A DNA stretch of 64,000 nucleotides from Agrypnia vestita (Eukaryota; Arthropoda; Insecta; Trichoptera; Phryganeidae): contig JADDOH010003976.1 in the NCBI GenBank assembly GCA_016648135.1, positions 1 to 64,000 of the forward strand, written 5' to 3'. Under the pieces are notes generated by a model. That model saw only the letters and a program-made list of their open reading frames with translations. It was not told the DNA's origin and did no database searches. This document shows, piece by piece, positions 20,076 to 30,651 of this stretch; the stretch's first letter is position 1, and each line of letters begins with the position of its first letter. Position numbers and translations under genes: made by a program.

Positions 20076-20314
20076 GCAGCCCAGCGTCATTTTTCCTCAC
20101 TTATTGAATGCCCTACCTAAGATTCAAAGATGGCGGTTATTGACATAATTTCAAATGAACAGTGAAAATTACATTAAACAAATCAACATTTAGAATTTAT
20201 ACACACATGAATGATTATTACGGGTCGATTATTTATTTATTAATGGAACTCCAAGAATGTGTTGTATACCAATACATACGTTGGTGTACGTTAGAGATAT
20301 CTATGCAAGAAAGA

Positions 20315-20860
20315 GACAAAATATTACAAGCTTCACGATAGACTTGATTCTCTTTCTCTATCTGACACAAATTTGCATGTTAAACCCCGTATAAGAAACT
20401 CGGAATTCTTTAGAATAAGCCAGCACACTAATAATGTTGGTTACTTTTCTCCCATTACAAGGTTGTGTCGTACATATAATATGTATTGTACTGACCCTAA
20501 AAATGATCCTGATATTCTTGCAGATACCTTATCATCGTTCAAAAACTCACTCATACACAACATCCATTTTCTAAACGATGACCTGAACTTATATATCCAC
20601 TAAACCAATTATTTATTTACGTATTCTCATATGATCGCACTACATTCAAACACTTAATATATAATACACATAAATTTACATGTAAAATATGTATAAATGT
20701 AAAAATTCATGTTACTAAAGCGTGCGCAAGACACTTGTAATTGGGATAATAGGCATAGTCTTCATTTATAATGTTTTATTATTAGAGTATAATGTACCCA
20801 TTATCCTGTTAGTGTCTCTAATAAATATATTTAAAAAATATAGACAGTAATGAAACAACA
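20315..20860 (+). pseudogene. Jockey-like non-LTR retrotransposon 3' end (family J2), copy 1
   Basis: The last coding portion reads RIRNSEFFRISQHTNNVGYF then SPITRLCRTYN and LADTLSSFKNSLIHNIHFL to a stop near 20602. A 3' UTR of about 255 bp follows, ending near AATAAATATATTTAAAAAAT. The pattern S(P)ITRLCR.YN with a final FK..L is the C-terminal tail of jockey-like reverse-transcriptase ORFs. No RT catalytic motifs remain, typical of 5' truncation. A second, internally deleted copy is at 44733-45017. Confidence 0.75.
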
Positions 20861-21000
20861 TGCTTGACGTCAGTGACGCATAGTATCGGTTATGTACACC
20901 GCGCGCTGATTATTGTCGTTTAAGATAAATTTAACACATTTTAAAACTTTCCAAATTTTCTTTGTAATACTGCTATTAAATAAAAAATGTTTTCTACACA

Positions 21001-21035
21001 CCAACTAGTTTCGGCTGATCAAGGGCATCGACATG
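21001..21035 (-). ncRNA. Degenerate hammerhead-like motif (HHR-4)
   Basis: On the minus strand GCCGAAACTAGTTGGTG matches the second half of the motif at 63206 (GAAA, self-complementary ACTAGT, then U and GG), with ACC upstream able to pair with GGT. The first core block is altered to GTCGATG, so this copy is probably dead. Confidence 0.35.
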
Positions 21036-21739
21036 GTCATTATATCATTATTTAGATGTGATTGGTATTATTTCATTGTCTGTCCACACAATAATTAAAC
21101 ATTTGACAAATCTATGTATTATTATAATATTAAATATAATAATTAGAAATTAATCTAACGACAGATTCATCAGTGACCGACTGTAGAGAGTAAAAAAAAA
21201 CGACCTGTAAAAAGTTTAACTTCCACAATCTAAGTATTAACTCTTAATTTTTATATTTGACGCACGCGCGGATGTATGTTCCCTTTTTAAACGCGATAAT
21301 TAATTTATCTATCAAAATTAAAACGCTGCGTTATAAATATTATACAAAACATTTTAATTTTATTAAGATTTAATTATATTAAAACTAGGCGTGGAGTCCG
21401 CGTTTCACAACTTTGCACTTTTTAATAAACTGATACGTTTGTGTATAATACGCGATGCATCGGTGTATTAGTAATTATCCTTGACGCGGTTGGTTGACGG
21501 CTCGAGTCAGCACTTTCGATCTTACATCATAATCTTACACGACTTACATTACGGTCAGCCTAGAGCCGGAGTGCAAAGTTATAAGACGTTTACTCTAGAC
21601 TGGTAATAAACAAATAAATCAAAGTTTAAAAATGCATTATACTGAACTACAATTGCGTTGATTTCACTACACATTTTGAAATTCAAAAATGTGATGTTTG
21701 TCCTTTTTCCGATAGCGTTTCTAGCGTTGTTGTGGTCAG
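21036..21739. other. Unassigned AT-rich stretch
   Basis: No recognised gene or element end in about 700 bp. Confidence 0.3.
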
Positions 21740-22264
21740 ATTCTAAAGGTTTTTATAGGATTGTCTAAATAAATGCGTCTTAAGTTGTTTTTTGAACTGT
21801 GGTAAGCTGTCTGTTTGTCTCAGTTAGGTAGTTTGTTCCATAACTTTGGTCCAGCCACCGCGAAAGCACGATCACCGAAATTAGTTTTGTGGACGCGATT
21901 TACTTCAGCTAACTTATTTGTATTAGATGTTGATGCTGGGCGAAGTGTTAGTTGTCTGTTATTTGCGGAGAATGGAATGCAGAAGTCGGTTATGTATTGA
22001 AGGGCCATGTTGTGAATAGCCTTAATTTACTTCAGCTAACCTATTAGTATTAGATGTTGATGCTGAGCGAAGTGTTAGTTGTCTGTTATTTGCGGAGAAT
22101 GGAATGCAGAAGTCGGTTATGTATTGAGGGGCCATATTGTGAATAGCCTTAAATATTGTAAGGCAAAGCTTATATTCAATCCTCTCTGGACATCTAAGCA
22201 TGAGATGTGCGCAAACTTTGAAACGCCGGTAATGAGTCTTGCGGCGGCATTATATACAGATTGT
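21740..22264 (-). pseudogene. L2-like non-LTR retrotransposon C-terminus with internal tandem duplication
   Basis: On the minus strand: SVYNAAARLITGVSKFAHIS, then YKLCLTIFKAIHNMAPQYIT, then FGDRAFAVAGPKLWNKLPN, and after a frameshift FKKQLKTHLF. This is the diagnostic C-terminal series of L2-type (CR1-group) elements. A 127-bp block (21898-22024, repeated at 22025-22151) duplicates the segment encoding APQYITDFCIPFSANNRQ in tandem. No RT catalytic motifs remain. Non-functional. Confidence 0.8.
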
Positions 22265-22342
22265 AATTTATTTCCTGTTTGTTCGTGTTATGCGTTACAT
22301 TTTATTAGACTATGTCCGTTAATTTAAATAAATAAATAACAA
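22265..22342 (+). mobile_element. Jockey-like 3' end fragment (family J6), short copy
   Basis: The last 75 bp match the 3' UTR of the element ending near 57415: TTATGCGTTACATTTTATTAG, then ATGTCCGTTAATTTAAATAA and an AATAAATAA tail. It abuts the L2-like fragment of the opposite strand. Confidence 0.6.
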
Positions 22343-22862
22343 AGTTTGTATATAAGCGTCGACTCGGCGTTGACGATGACGAGGCACACTACGCAGGCTG
22401 TGTTGTATTAATTTGTTTTTCAGGTAAACCAACACAACAACAACAACAACACCAGTCTACGGGGGCATCGGCGACCTCTCGCGAAGCTTCCAAAGGCAGG
22501 AACAGCGCACACGCTAAATAACGGGCAGCTTCCAGACGTGTTTGTATGCTAATCAGGACCCGATTCAAGGCTAACCGCTCGCTATGTGGCTCGGCCACGT
22601 GTGCCAAAATCAACATGCGGAGATAAAAGCGATTTCAACACGAGTAAAAAGTATATACCATTATTTATGTCATTTTTTATGCGTGGCCGTGCTACTGGTT
22701 TTATTATCACAAGGTTTTTCAGGCGGCTTATGTCATTGGAATTAATTAAATCAAAAAGTACAGTATGATCTGTAATAACGTTTCTGATAAATTCGGGTAA
22801 ATTTCTTTAAAAAAAGAAGGAAAAAAAAGTAAAAGGATCAAGATTATTTATGAAAGTATAAA
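22343..22862. other. Unassigned stretch with a short CAA repeat
   Basis: A (CAA)n tract lies at 22429-22451, giving a run of cysteine codons in one minus-strand frame. The rest, moderately GC-rich at 22450-22620, is not recognised. Confidence 0.3.
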
Positions 22863-23215
22863 CGCAAAGGCAGCAAGGCAGAAATATCCAAAAAAAATGT
22901 TTTGAATGTCGTCAACGGGGATTATAATTTAGAATGTACTGAATTCGAGATTTTATAAGAAATACAGCTCTTTTGCTTCAAAAATTATGTTTCCAAATAA
23001 CTATTAAAAGCAAAGACTGCAATATCCTCGTCGTGTAAAAAGCAAAGGCAGCAATATCCACCTCAATCAATCACCAAGGATGTCACGTGACAATATGACC
23101 GTTACAAACTAAAGTGAGAGTTGATGTCGATTTTAGACTGAACATGGCAAAGACAGCAATATCTAATTATCTATATACCAATATATTTGGTAGCAAACAC
23201 AGCAATATCTATATT
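22863..23215 (+). repeat. Spaced array of an AAAGGCAGCAATATCC motif
   Basis: Degenerate 16-18 bp units occur at about 22864, 23010, 23042, 23147 and 23196 (for example GCAAAGGCAGCAATATCC and GCAAAGACAGCAATATCT). The same sequence forms the inverted ends of the MITE at 29955-30185. The block is probably several damaged ends of that MITE family. Confidence 0.6.
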
Positions 23216-23248
23216 TAAAAGTTAAACATTTATTTATACACGTATATA

Positions 23249-23703
23249 CAGGGTTATTTGGACATTAATAACCTCGCAGGACTGTATTCCTGCCTTGATT
23301 ATGAGTCGAAAATGTTCAATCAATCATGACCTTATATCAATAGTTGTGGAGATATGTGAAATCAAAGTTTGCATCGGTTACGAAAAATTCATTCGTTTCA
23401 ATACAAGTTAAATAAAATGATAAAAACCCTGAAAATTTTCCAATTGGAATTCGAAAGTTTTTATTATTTTATTATTCACTTGTATTAAAGGAAATAAATT
23501 TTTCATATTCGATATAAATTACTGGAATGATAGTCCAACGTTTACAAAAAATAAGTCAGAAATATTGAAAAAAACATGCAAATTTTGATGTCGCATATCT
23601 CCATAACTATTGATATTAGTCACGATAGCTCAAAGATTTTCGACTCATAATCAAGGCAGGAATATAGTCCTGCGGGGTTATTAATGTTTTCCAAATAACC
23701 CTG
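23249..23703. mobile_element. Palindromic TA-flanked core-hairpin element, copy 3 (most complete)
   Basis: The 455-bp element starts CAGGGTTATTTGG and ends CCAAATAACCCTG, with TA on both sides (23247-23248 and 23704-23705). The arms pair over most of their length, with the centre near CCAATTGGAATT. Core landmarks: ATTCGATATAAATTACTGGA and AAAATAAGTCAGAAATATTG. No coding capacity. Serves as the reference for end type A. Confidence 0.9.
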
Positions 23704-24202
23704 TATAAGAGGAAAACCGAGGTGGCAATTGTTTTTAAAAACTTATTTGCAATAAGAAGGAGGTTTCATAGATTCCAGAGAAATTGAGATGAATGCAGAT
23801 TTTTTTATTCATCTCAGTGACACGTTGTTGCGTTTGCTTTTATACCCCCCATTCGATAAAAAGGGCACACGCTTAATTAATTGCTAAAATCGGAATAATA
23901 AATCAGTATCTTATCTATCGGAGTGCGTTTTCTGTCCCGTGTTGTATTTTAACTGGGACGTGTTGTACACCGCAGGGAGCAGAGTCGTGATCGAAGCGGC
24001 AGTGTAGCCGGAAGCGGCTCAGATTGTCGTATCGTATTAGCTCGGTGCGGCCTTGCCATTGGAGGCTGACTGCTGCGAATTAGATCATCGCATATACGTG
24101 AAGGGAGCTCTCTTATTTATTGCAAAAATAATCATACAACTCATTCATGTTAAATTAATGAGAAATTACGCCGTTGGCTTAATTTAAAAAAAAAATTATA
24201 TA
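23704..24202. other. Unassigned stretch
   Basis: GC-richer at 23940-24100 without recognised coding or element signals. Confidence 0.3.
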
Positions 24203-24542
24203 CAGGTGTCCCGTATCTCGACGTCAAGCCGAAATCGGGCGATAGGCATCATAATAGTCATCAGAAAAATATTTAAAAAATTTAAAAAAACAGTCAGTTA
24301 AATCTAGAGAAAGTATTGATTTTGAATACTCGGTTTGGTCAAAAGGTGACATTTTCTTCCAAGCTGGAGCAGTTGGCTTTGAATTTTGGACAAAAGTTTA
24401 CAGAAGCCTTATTCAGGATAACATAATATGCTTATAATTTTTAAAACACATGACTTAGAATTATTAAAATATTTTTCTGATAACTATTATGACTCGGCCT
24501 ATCACCCGATTTCGGCTTGACGTCGAGATACGGGACACCCTG
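24203..24542. mobile_element. Palindromic MITE with GTGTCCCGTATCTCGACG ends
   Basis: The 340-bp unit starts CAGGTGTCCCGTATCTCGAC and ends with the mirror image closing in ACACCCTG, with TA on each side. Arms of about 80 bp pair well, including the inner AATATTTTTCTGATAACTAT segment. No coding sequence; a Tc1/mariner-type MITE is likely. Confidence 0.85.
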
Positions 24543-24945
24543 TACATTACAATTCATAATCACAAGTTTCGATTTCACCGTACCTTACATCCTCACATAT
24601 CATTGCTCACCATCTGCCTTTTACTCTATCTGTATCCTCCCTACCCAGTACTTTATTTGTTGTTGTAAGATCTCACTGAACACTAAACAACGGCTAGTTT
24701 TATAGCGTTGCAGAAATCTCTCGGGCTAAGCTTCCCGTACCCGCCCTCGTCTGCAAATGCAACGATGAATATTAATTTATTACGAGTCTTGAAAAAACCA
24801 ATCGATAATCCCGACACGACCCAAGTAACGACCGCAGTGTTGAACGCTGGCGATGGAAAAATATATGGTGAATATTTTATGCAGCGCATCGATTGTGTTG
24901 CATGACGCGCGGGCGCGGCCGGGGCGGGCGGGCGGCATTGTGGTC
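24543..24945. other. Unassigned stretch, GC-rich at its right end
   Basis: Open frames on both strands (24683-24998) are not recognised. 24905-24945 is strongly GC-rich and adjoins the hAT target duplication. Confidence 0.3.
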
Positions 24946-25848
24946 TGGCGGAGGGGAAAACTACACTTCAAAATGAAGACTAAAACACACACGTTCACCA
25001 GTTTGAAGACTACAAAACGTACACTACACTTGTAGAAAAGACCATTGACGTATTATAGTACAGACACGTTATTCCCATACTAGCCGGCTTTCACATGTAG
25101 CAAATATTGCATTGAAAGGGACAAAAAATCACGTAAAAATAAGGTAATTTGAAGTCACGGTGACGAAAATAACATACTCATTCTTACAATAGTGTACGAT
25201 ACTCTGTTCCTTTTTCAGCGTAGCTTCGCGCCTCATCACAAAGAAGGTCCGTCCGATGACGAATGTAAGTAAGGCAATTACCTTACTTTTGAGTTGCCAA
25301 GATTTCACGCTTATAACGTATCTACAGTTTATTATATCATTAGTAAAAACTACATGAAGTGAAATAATTGTAGTACTACAAAATTGTAATGACCTACAAG
25401 AAGTGCTTCTTGAAAAGTGGGCTGCTAGAAAATTTTCAAAACCGGAGATTTATTCATTCACTCGTCAAATTTTTTTTCAAACCATGGGGGGAAGGGGTTG
25501 TTTCAGTTTCCAGAGATTTCTTCATTCGATCCCAAAAATTTTAAAACCATGGGGGGAGGGTGGGTTATTTCGATTTCCAAAAATTTCTTCATTTATCTAC
25601 ATCGACTTCCCAAAAATAAAATTTCAAGTAAAACATGTACTATTTGAAGTATGTACTCGTACTTTCAATAACTTGAGGTGTGTGTACTTTGTAGTGTTCG
25701 CTTTATAATGAAGTGTACTATTTGAAGTATGTACTTTCAAGTATGTGTAGTTTGTAGTGTGCACTACACTTCAAAAGGTGTGAAGTGTACACTTCAATGT
25801 AATGTAGTACTTCATTGTAGTAGTGAGTACAGAGCGGACCCATCACTA
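24946..25848 (+). mobile_element. hAT non-autonomous element, GTAGT/GAAGT-rich family, copy 3, with nested repeat
   Basis: The 903-bp unit is flanked by a perfect 8-bp duplication TTGTGGTC (24938-24945 and 25849-25856). The right end ACAGAGCGGACCCATCACTA is identical to the other copies but for single bases. The left end (TGGCGGAGGGG) has diverged. A 300-bp unrelated repeat (25046-25343), also found at 5336-6300, interrupts the left part. Confidence 0.88.
25046..25343. repeat. Nested unclassified repeat (uninterrupted counterpart of 5336-6300)
   Basis: Continuous match to the two outer parts of the 5336-6300 region, including CCGGCTTTCACATGTAGCAA and AAGGCAATTACCTTACTTTT. Inserted in the hAT copy between CTTGTAGAAAAG and GTAAAAACTAC. 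Confidence 0.65.
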
Positions 25849-26051
25849 TTGTGGTCACCTCGTAAAAAGCCCGCGCACGGTGCAATAAAACAGTACTTGA
25901 CCTAAATAGAACGCTTCATGGTGGTCATATAAAAGGAAAAATAATGAGGTTTCTACTGTTTACAACTAGTTAAGAGCAGCTACAAAGCTATTTCCAAAAT
26001 TAAATTAAACAATGTACGATTTCGCCCCGCATACGATGCAAGCGGCGAGCG

Positions 26052-26645
26052 GCGGAGCGTCAATGCGCCAGAGTAGTGACGGGCGCATTGACGGTAGAAC
26101 AGTGAGCTTGGTTTTTTTAAAAATTACATTTCAAGTTATAACTTGGAGTGAGTGTGATATGAAGGCGATCCTCTGCTTGATGCTTTCAATGCTAGCATTA
26201 AATACATCGACATGATCGCTCAGTTCATTTAGAAGTTGCGCACTACGCGTTATGGTGTGCTTATTCATTACATCCGTTCTGCATTTTGGGACATGAAATA
26301 GCGCGGGACCTCGATTTCGCAAATAATTATTTGATACAAACAGGGTATAGTTCTCTAGCAAGTTCGGAGCATCAACTATATTTCTTAAAATTTTAACCCC
26401 CACATGACTAGGCCCTCCTGTCTGCGCGACTCGAGGCCGCGGTAGTTGCATTCCCTCAGCAGTACTTCATGGTTCATGAATGTGGGATATTCTCCTGTTC
26501 TGCGCATGTATAAGTAGCGCAAGAATTTTTTTTGAATCTGCTCAATCGAGTCGATGTATTTCCTTTCGTGTGGGCTCCAAACTGCCATTCCATATTCCAA
26601 TTTTTAACTACTCCGGCGCATTGACGCTCTGAAGCTCTGCCGCTC
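26052..26645. repeat. Inverted repeat enclosing a jockey-like fragment
   Basis: GGAGCGTCAATGCGCC with GAGTAG (about 26056-26078) is mirrored near 26612-26635 (CTACTCCGGCGCATTGACGC). Between these arms lies a reverse-transcriptase fragment. Whether the arms belong to one mobile unit is open. Confidence 0.45.
26110..26600 (-). pseudogene. Jockey-like RT C-terminal region, one frameshift
   Basis: The minus strand reads LEYGMAVWSPHERKYIDSIE (starting MEYG), QIQKKFLRYLYMRRTGEYPT, then RECNYRGLESRRQEG. After a frameshift near 26400 it continues LKILRNIVDAPNLLENYTLF, then NKHTITRSAQLLNELSDHVD and a stop near 26131. The order (EYG..VW.P......IE..QK.FLR...; L..RR) is that of the post-RT domain of jockey-group elements. 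The catalytic RT core is missing. Confidence 0.8.
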
Positions 26646-26923
26646 CTATCGTACCCGAGGCCTTACTCGTGTTTTAGGCTACGAGGTAGCCTAATTTAAA
26701 ATAAACAAGATTAATAATACAATAAGAAAATATCTTTTCGTTCACCATAAATTATTCTGAATGAGGATTGCGATGATGCAAACTGACCGCAGTTATAAAT
26801 CAAAGCATTCCTACCGTAGTTGAGAAAGCGTCGCAATATATTGCTCCCAGACATGTAGGTGACTCATTTGGCTGAATATACTGATGTACCTATTCCATTT
26901 TTCAAGGTATTTTATATTAAGAT

Positions 26924-27390
26924 TAGGGAATGCAATCCCGATCCCACGAGATCTCGAGGCATTTTACGAGATCAATCCCGAACCGAAAAATCGGACGAGA
27001 TTATCGGGATTCATCAGCATTTTTTATATTTTATATGTTTGATTGTATATGTCTAAAGAGGTTTTAGTAAGTACTTAAAACTTATGTTCATGTCACATTC
27101 AAATAATGAAAATAGCTTTGAATAATATTTGCTGTATTTTATCAACCTAACATAGTAATAAAAACTATTACTAGTTAGTAGCTTTTACTCTACTACATTT
27201 ACTGATTGACGCTTGGAAAAACGCCTACAAAAACTTTAATGTAATGATTAATAATGAACATTTTATTAAAATTGCTGATATAAAAATGCAAGGCATTGAC
27301 GTTAATTGCTATTCAGCTCTATAAACAAAAAAAATACAAAAGTATTCGGGATCCCGAAAGGGCAATCCCGATTCGGGATTGTATTCCCTA
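26924..27390. mobile_element. hAT non-autonomous element, AATCCCGA family, copy 2
   Basis: The 467-bp element has TAGGGAATGCAATCCCGA and ATTGTATTCCCTA ends and a perfect 8-bp duplication ATTAAGAT (26916-26923 and 27391-27398). It is inverted relative to the 14109 copy. No coding sequence. Confidence 0.92.
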
Positions 27391-27804
27391 ATTAAGATAA
27401 ATTAGTATTTAGTATTTATACAAATTAAGTTCGTTTGGTTTGTATTTCCCGCTATTACAATCGAGTTGGAAGCTTGCAAGTTTATTTTATTGTAGGCACT
27501 CTACTAACATCGACTCTGAATTCTTTACAAAAGCTAATTTTATTATTTGAAATATTTAATTACCTAGTTGCAGTAAAAGTATTCCACGAAAATTCTTAGC
27601 CGTTGATCCAGTCTACCTGAAAACAGAAAAAAAAATTGAGAATTAGATTTTCATCCAAATATTCAATAATTAAAAATGGGCAATTTAGATGTCTGACTTT
27701 ACTTATAACACAAAACAATATTAAATAAAGACTTTTCATTGAGTACGCATTTTAAACAAACGCAGTTTTGAATTCACCAAAAAATCATGCCATAAGTAAA
27801 TTTG
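27391..27804. other. Unassigned AT-rich stretch
   Basis: Nothing recognised. Confidence 0.3.
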
Positions 27805-28555
27805 AGCTACTGATACACATGCTTATTTTGAGCATGCTCATTAGCATGCTCTAACAACTGTACACACTTGCTCGTTATTATCATGCTTATTTTTTGCATC
27901 AGTTATCTGTTATTTTTTGCATCAGTTATCAGTTATATTTTTGTATCAGTGTTAGTTTTGAGCATGCTCATGAATGAGCATGCTCAAAACTAACAATCAA
28001 ACGCACATGCTTATTACCGGCATGCTCTTGTCATAGAATAGAGACGCTCTTGTTCAAAATGGAAATTTTGCAAACTGAAATATGAAATTCGAGTGAAGCA
28101 ATAAATCAAAACAGTTTCCAACAGAGTTTCCATCCGCACATTTTTGATTTTAGTTTTTGTAATTCATGTCCTTTAATAAAGTTTCATAAACATTATTTCT
28201 TGTCTTGCTATATTATTTTTACATAGCGGTGACCGAGTGTTCCACAGACATTCGTGATTCCTATAATAAGTCACGAAAAGTAATGTTTTGTCATCTCCCC
28301 AACGCGCCATATTTGTTTCATCTGTCGCGGACTGAGAAAATCGCATCCATAATCGATACTAGCCGCGAATGCTATTAGCACGCTCATAAGCAAGTCTGTT
28401 CACACATGTTCAAAAGATACCCCTTCCACCCGCAAAGCAAATAAGCATGCTCATTACTGGCAATGTGCGTACACAGGCTACTAATTAGCAATAGTTCAAG
28501 AAGGTCAATGCTGCGCATGCTCACGTGCCACGGATGAGCATGTGTATCAGTACCT
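27805..28555. mobile_element. CATGC-rich palindromic MITE (P family), copy 1
   Basis: Ends CTACTGATACACATGCTTAT and its mirror CATGTGTATCAGTACC. Both subterminal zones are filled with GCATGC palindromes such as GAGCATGCTCA and AAGCATGC. The central part contains CAATAAATCAAAACAGTT and CGCGGACTGAGAA, shared with copies at 41346, 59466 and 60202. No coding sequence. No clear target duplication found. Confidence 0.75.
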
Positions 28556-29035
28556 TTATTTAAATGTAAAAAAAAATTAGATACAGATAGATATGGCTAC
28601 CGAAAATCTACGATAAAAAATTTAATCAACCTTTGATTTCGCTAAGTTCACCTCAAACACTGTTTCCCCGAAAATGCGCGATGCGACCTTACAAACGACT
28701 GACACACCCGAAGGTCGCGCGTATATTTTTATTGATAGCAATGGGCGACCGCAAATGAAGGAACGGAAAATTATGAATCCGAATGTCAACGAGCTCCGAA
28801 GTTCAAAGCGGCGCCGTGTCAGTGAACTGGGAAGTTCGCGACGACACGTGCGAGGGAGGGCCCGAACTCGAAGGGCCGACAGGTCAAACTAAGGTCACGC
28901 TTGTTTTTGAAACAAAAATAAATATTTCGCGCAACTGTGAAAGGGCGGGACACTCGCGAGGAAAATAATTAAATCCCTCGTTAAATTAAAAATTTTGTGT
29001 ATTATAAAAAATGAAATTATAAAATCGTACACAAT
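28556..29035. other. Unassigned stretch with a 72-codon frame
   Basis: The frame 28674-28892 begins MRDATLQTTDTPEGRAYIFI and ends arginine-rich (RGRARTRRADRSN). It is locally GC-rich (28770-28890) compared with its surroundings. I see no known domain. It might be a host exon fragment. Confidence 0.3.
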
Positions 29036-29615
29036 CTAATAAATGGTACTATCGACTGTCCTCAACTACTAGAACGAATCTGCTTGCGTGTTCCTAATCG
29101 TAACTAGAAGTCATGCAGGTTTTGCCATGGGAACTGCAGCCACTAACTATATCTTTAATTCCCCACTGCAAAGGCTTCCTAGGCTAGCAAACAGATACGA
29201 TCAACTGGACGTCTTTGCCAATAACTGTATATTATTCAAACATATATTAAAAGGTGTATTGAAAGTTTACTAGTATTTGTCGAATTGGACTTAAATAATT
29301 GATTTGTATTTTTATATTTTTTATAATATTATGACTTTCAAAGCTTGTGCCATATCTTTTCACTCTACTTTTTTTTGATTTTAAATTTCTATAATATTAT
29401 GTTTTTCTTATGCTTCTGCTTTTTATATACTTGCTTTTTACTTTATATTATATTTATCTTTATATATTCGTATCTGTGGTTTAAGTATTTTCTTTCTTCC
29501 ACTTTATGTCATTATTATGTTTACGTGTTATCATTTTTTTTCTTTAGACTATATATTCTGTCAATGTAATGTAATGTTGTAAAAGCCCTATAGGGCGTTA
29601 ATAAATAAATAAATA
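29036..29615 (+). pseudogene. Jockey-like non-LTR 3' end (family J1), copy 1
   Basis: Fragments of the C-terminus read NGTIDCPQLLERI, then after a frameshift TNYIFNSPLQRLPRLANRYD and LDVFANNCILFKHILKG, with a stop near 29273. A 340-bp T-rich 3' UTR ends in AAAAGCCCTATAGGGCG followed by TTAATAAATAAATAAAT. A minus-strand copy with the same 3' end is at 61214-61985. 5'-truncated and non-functional. Confidence 0.75.
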
Positions 29616-29954
29616 TCGAGAGTCCTCGGCCAAAAGGGCGTTGGTGATTATTTCCATTATTGTCAGTATTTCCAAATTTGTTTTGGATGAAAAAATACGG
29701 CAATCGTTTAACAATAAAAGGAATATTGACAAAACTTTATTTTGCTCCTCTGTAAAGTTCGAAAAAATCACTAAATCCGCGATAATATGAATTCAATTAT
29801 GCTTAATATTTACTAAAACGTATAATTTCATTTAAGTAAATGTAAATGACGTAAAATAAAAACAGTAGCGAAGCTTAAATAAATTTATTACACCCTTTGA
29901 GTTTTCATTATGTTACCGCTACATTTCGTACCATAATATAATGGTTATAAAACC
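29616..29954. other. Unassigned AT-rich stretch
   Basis: Nothing recognised. Confidence 0.3.
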
Positions 29955-30185
29955 AAAGGCAGCTAGCTACCTATATCCAAAAAATTTAATATTTTGAATG
30001 CAGTCACCGAGGATTACTAATCTAAAATGTACTGAATTCTAGATTTTATGTACGAGTATATATCTGTCTCCTCAAAAATCATGTTTATTTTAAATGTATA
30101 AATGTTATATCTCGAATTCAGTACATTATAAATTATCAATCTTCGATGACTGCATTAATTTTTTTTGTATATTGCTGCCTTTGTG
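29955..30185. mobile_element. Small palindromic MITE with CAAAGGCAGC ends
   Basis: The left end CCAAAGGCAGC is mirrored by GCTGCCTTTG on the right. Inner arms also pair (TGAATGCAGTCACCGAGGAT against the mirror near 30144, and TGTACTGAATTC). About 230 bp with no coding sequence. Related motifs are scattered at 22863-23215. Confidence 0.65.
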
Positions 30186-30610
30186 ATTATCAAACCCAGT
30201 GCACGGACGAACGATCGATTCGTTCGCTTTCAAGATTTGACGCAACGGAACGCAACGGAACAATCAGTGCAGTACGGCGCTGGCCAAACAGTGGAAATAC
30301 CTCATTATAAAATAAATAAACACAGGTATTACGCAAAGAAATATGTTATCTTCGTACGTGTGAAGTAAACGATAGACGTCCAAGCGCCTCATTATATATG
30401 ATAAAAAATCTTGTAATTATGTATATAATTACTCAGATTTTATGGCTGTAATATCGATACTACCTCAATCTTGGGCAGATACATAGATTACAGACATTTA
30501 TTGGAAAATCTGTTATCATTTGAAGGTCTACGAAACGAGTAAGCATCTTGGTGGAAACTTTACGATTTAGAAATTCGATAAATATAATTAGCAAGAACGC
30601 TTTGTTAAAT
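30186..30610. other. Unassigned stretch
   Basis: A 67-codon frame at 30165-30368 has no known motif. Confidence 0.3.
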
Positions 30611-30651
30611 TATCAATGTGTTTCGGGGCGAATGGTCCCTTCATCAGGATA
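30611..30651 (-). ncRNA. Hammerhead-ribozyme-like motif (HHR-5)
   Basis: On the minus strand: stem I TATC paired with GATA (4/4), core CTGATGA, stem II closed by GGG/CCC, core GAAA, then ACACAT and U at the cleavage position. Both core blocks are intact and stem I is perfect. Stem III has lost self-complementarity, so activity is doubtful. The tail continues TTTAACAAAGCG as in the sister loci. Confidence 0.6.

Noticed and set aside
22426..22455. A cysteine-rich peptide
   Set aside because: The cysteine run is a CAA/TTG-type trinucleotide repeat read on the minus strand.
27805..28555. A CRISPR-like array of short repeats
   Set aside because: The GCATGC motifs are palindromic, irregularly spaced and mirrored between element ends; spacers are not uniform, and CRISPR does not occur in animals.
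29345..29569. A membrane protein rich in phenylalanine and tyrosine
   Set aside because: The frame lies in the T-rich 3' UTR of a jockey-like element; hydrophobicity is due to T-rich codons. The same holds for 61236-61559 on the minus strand.
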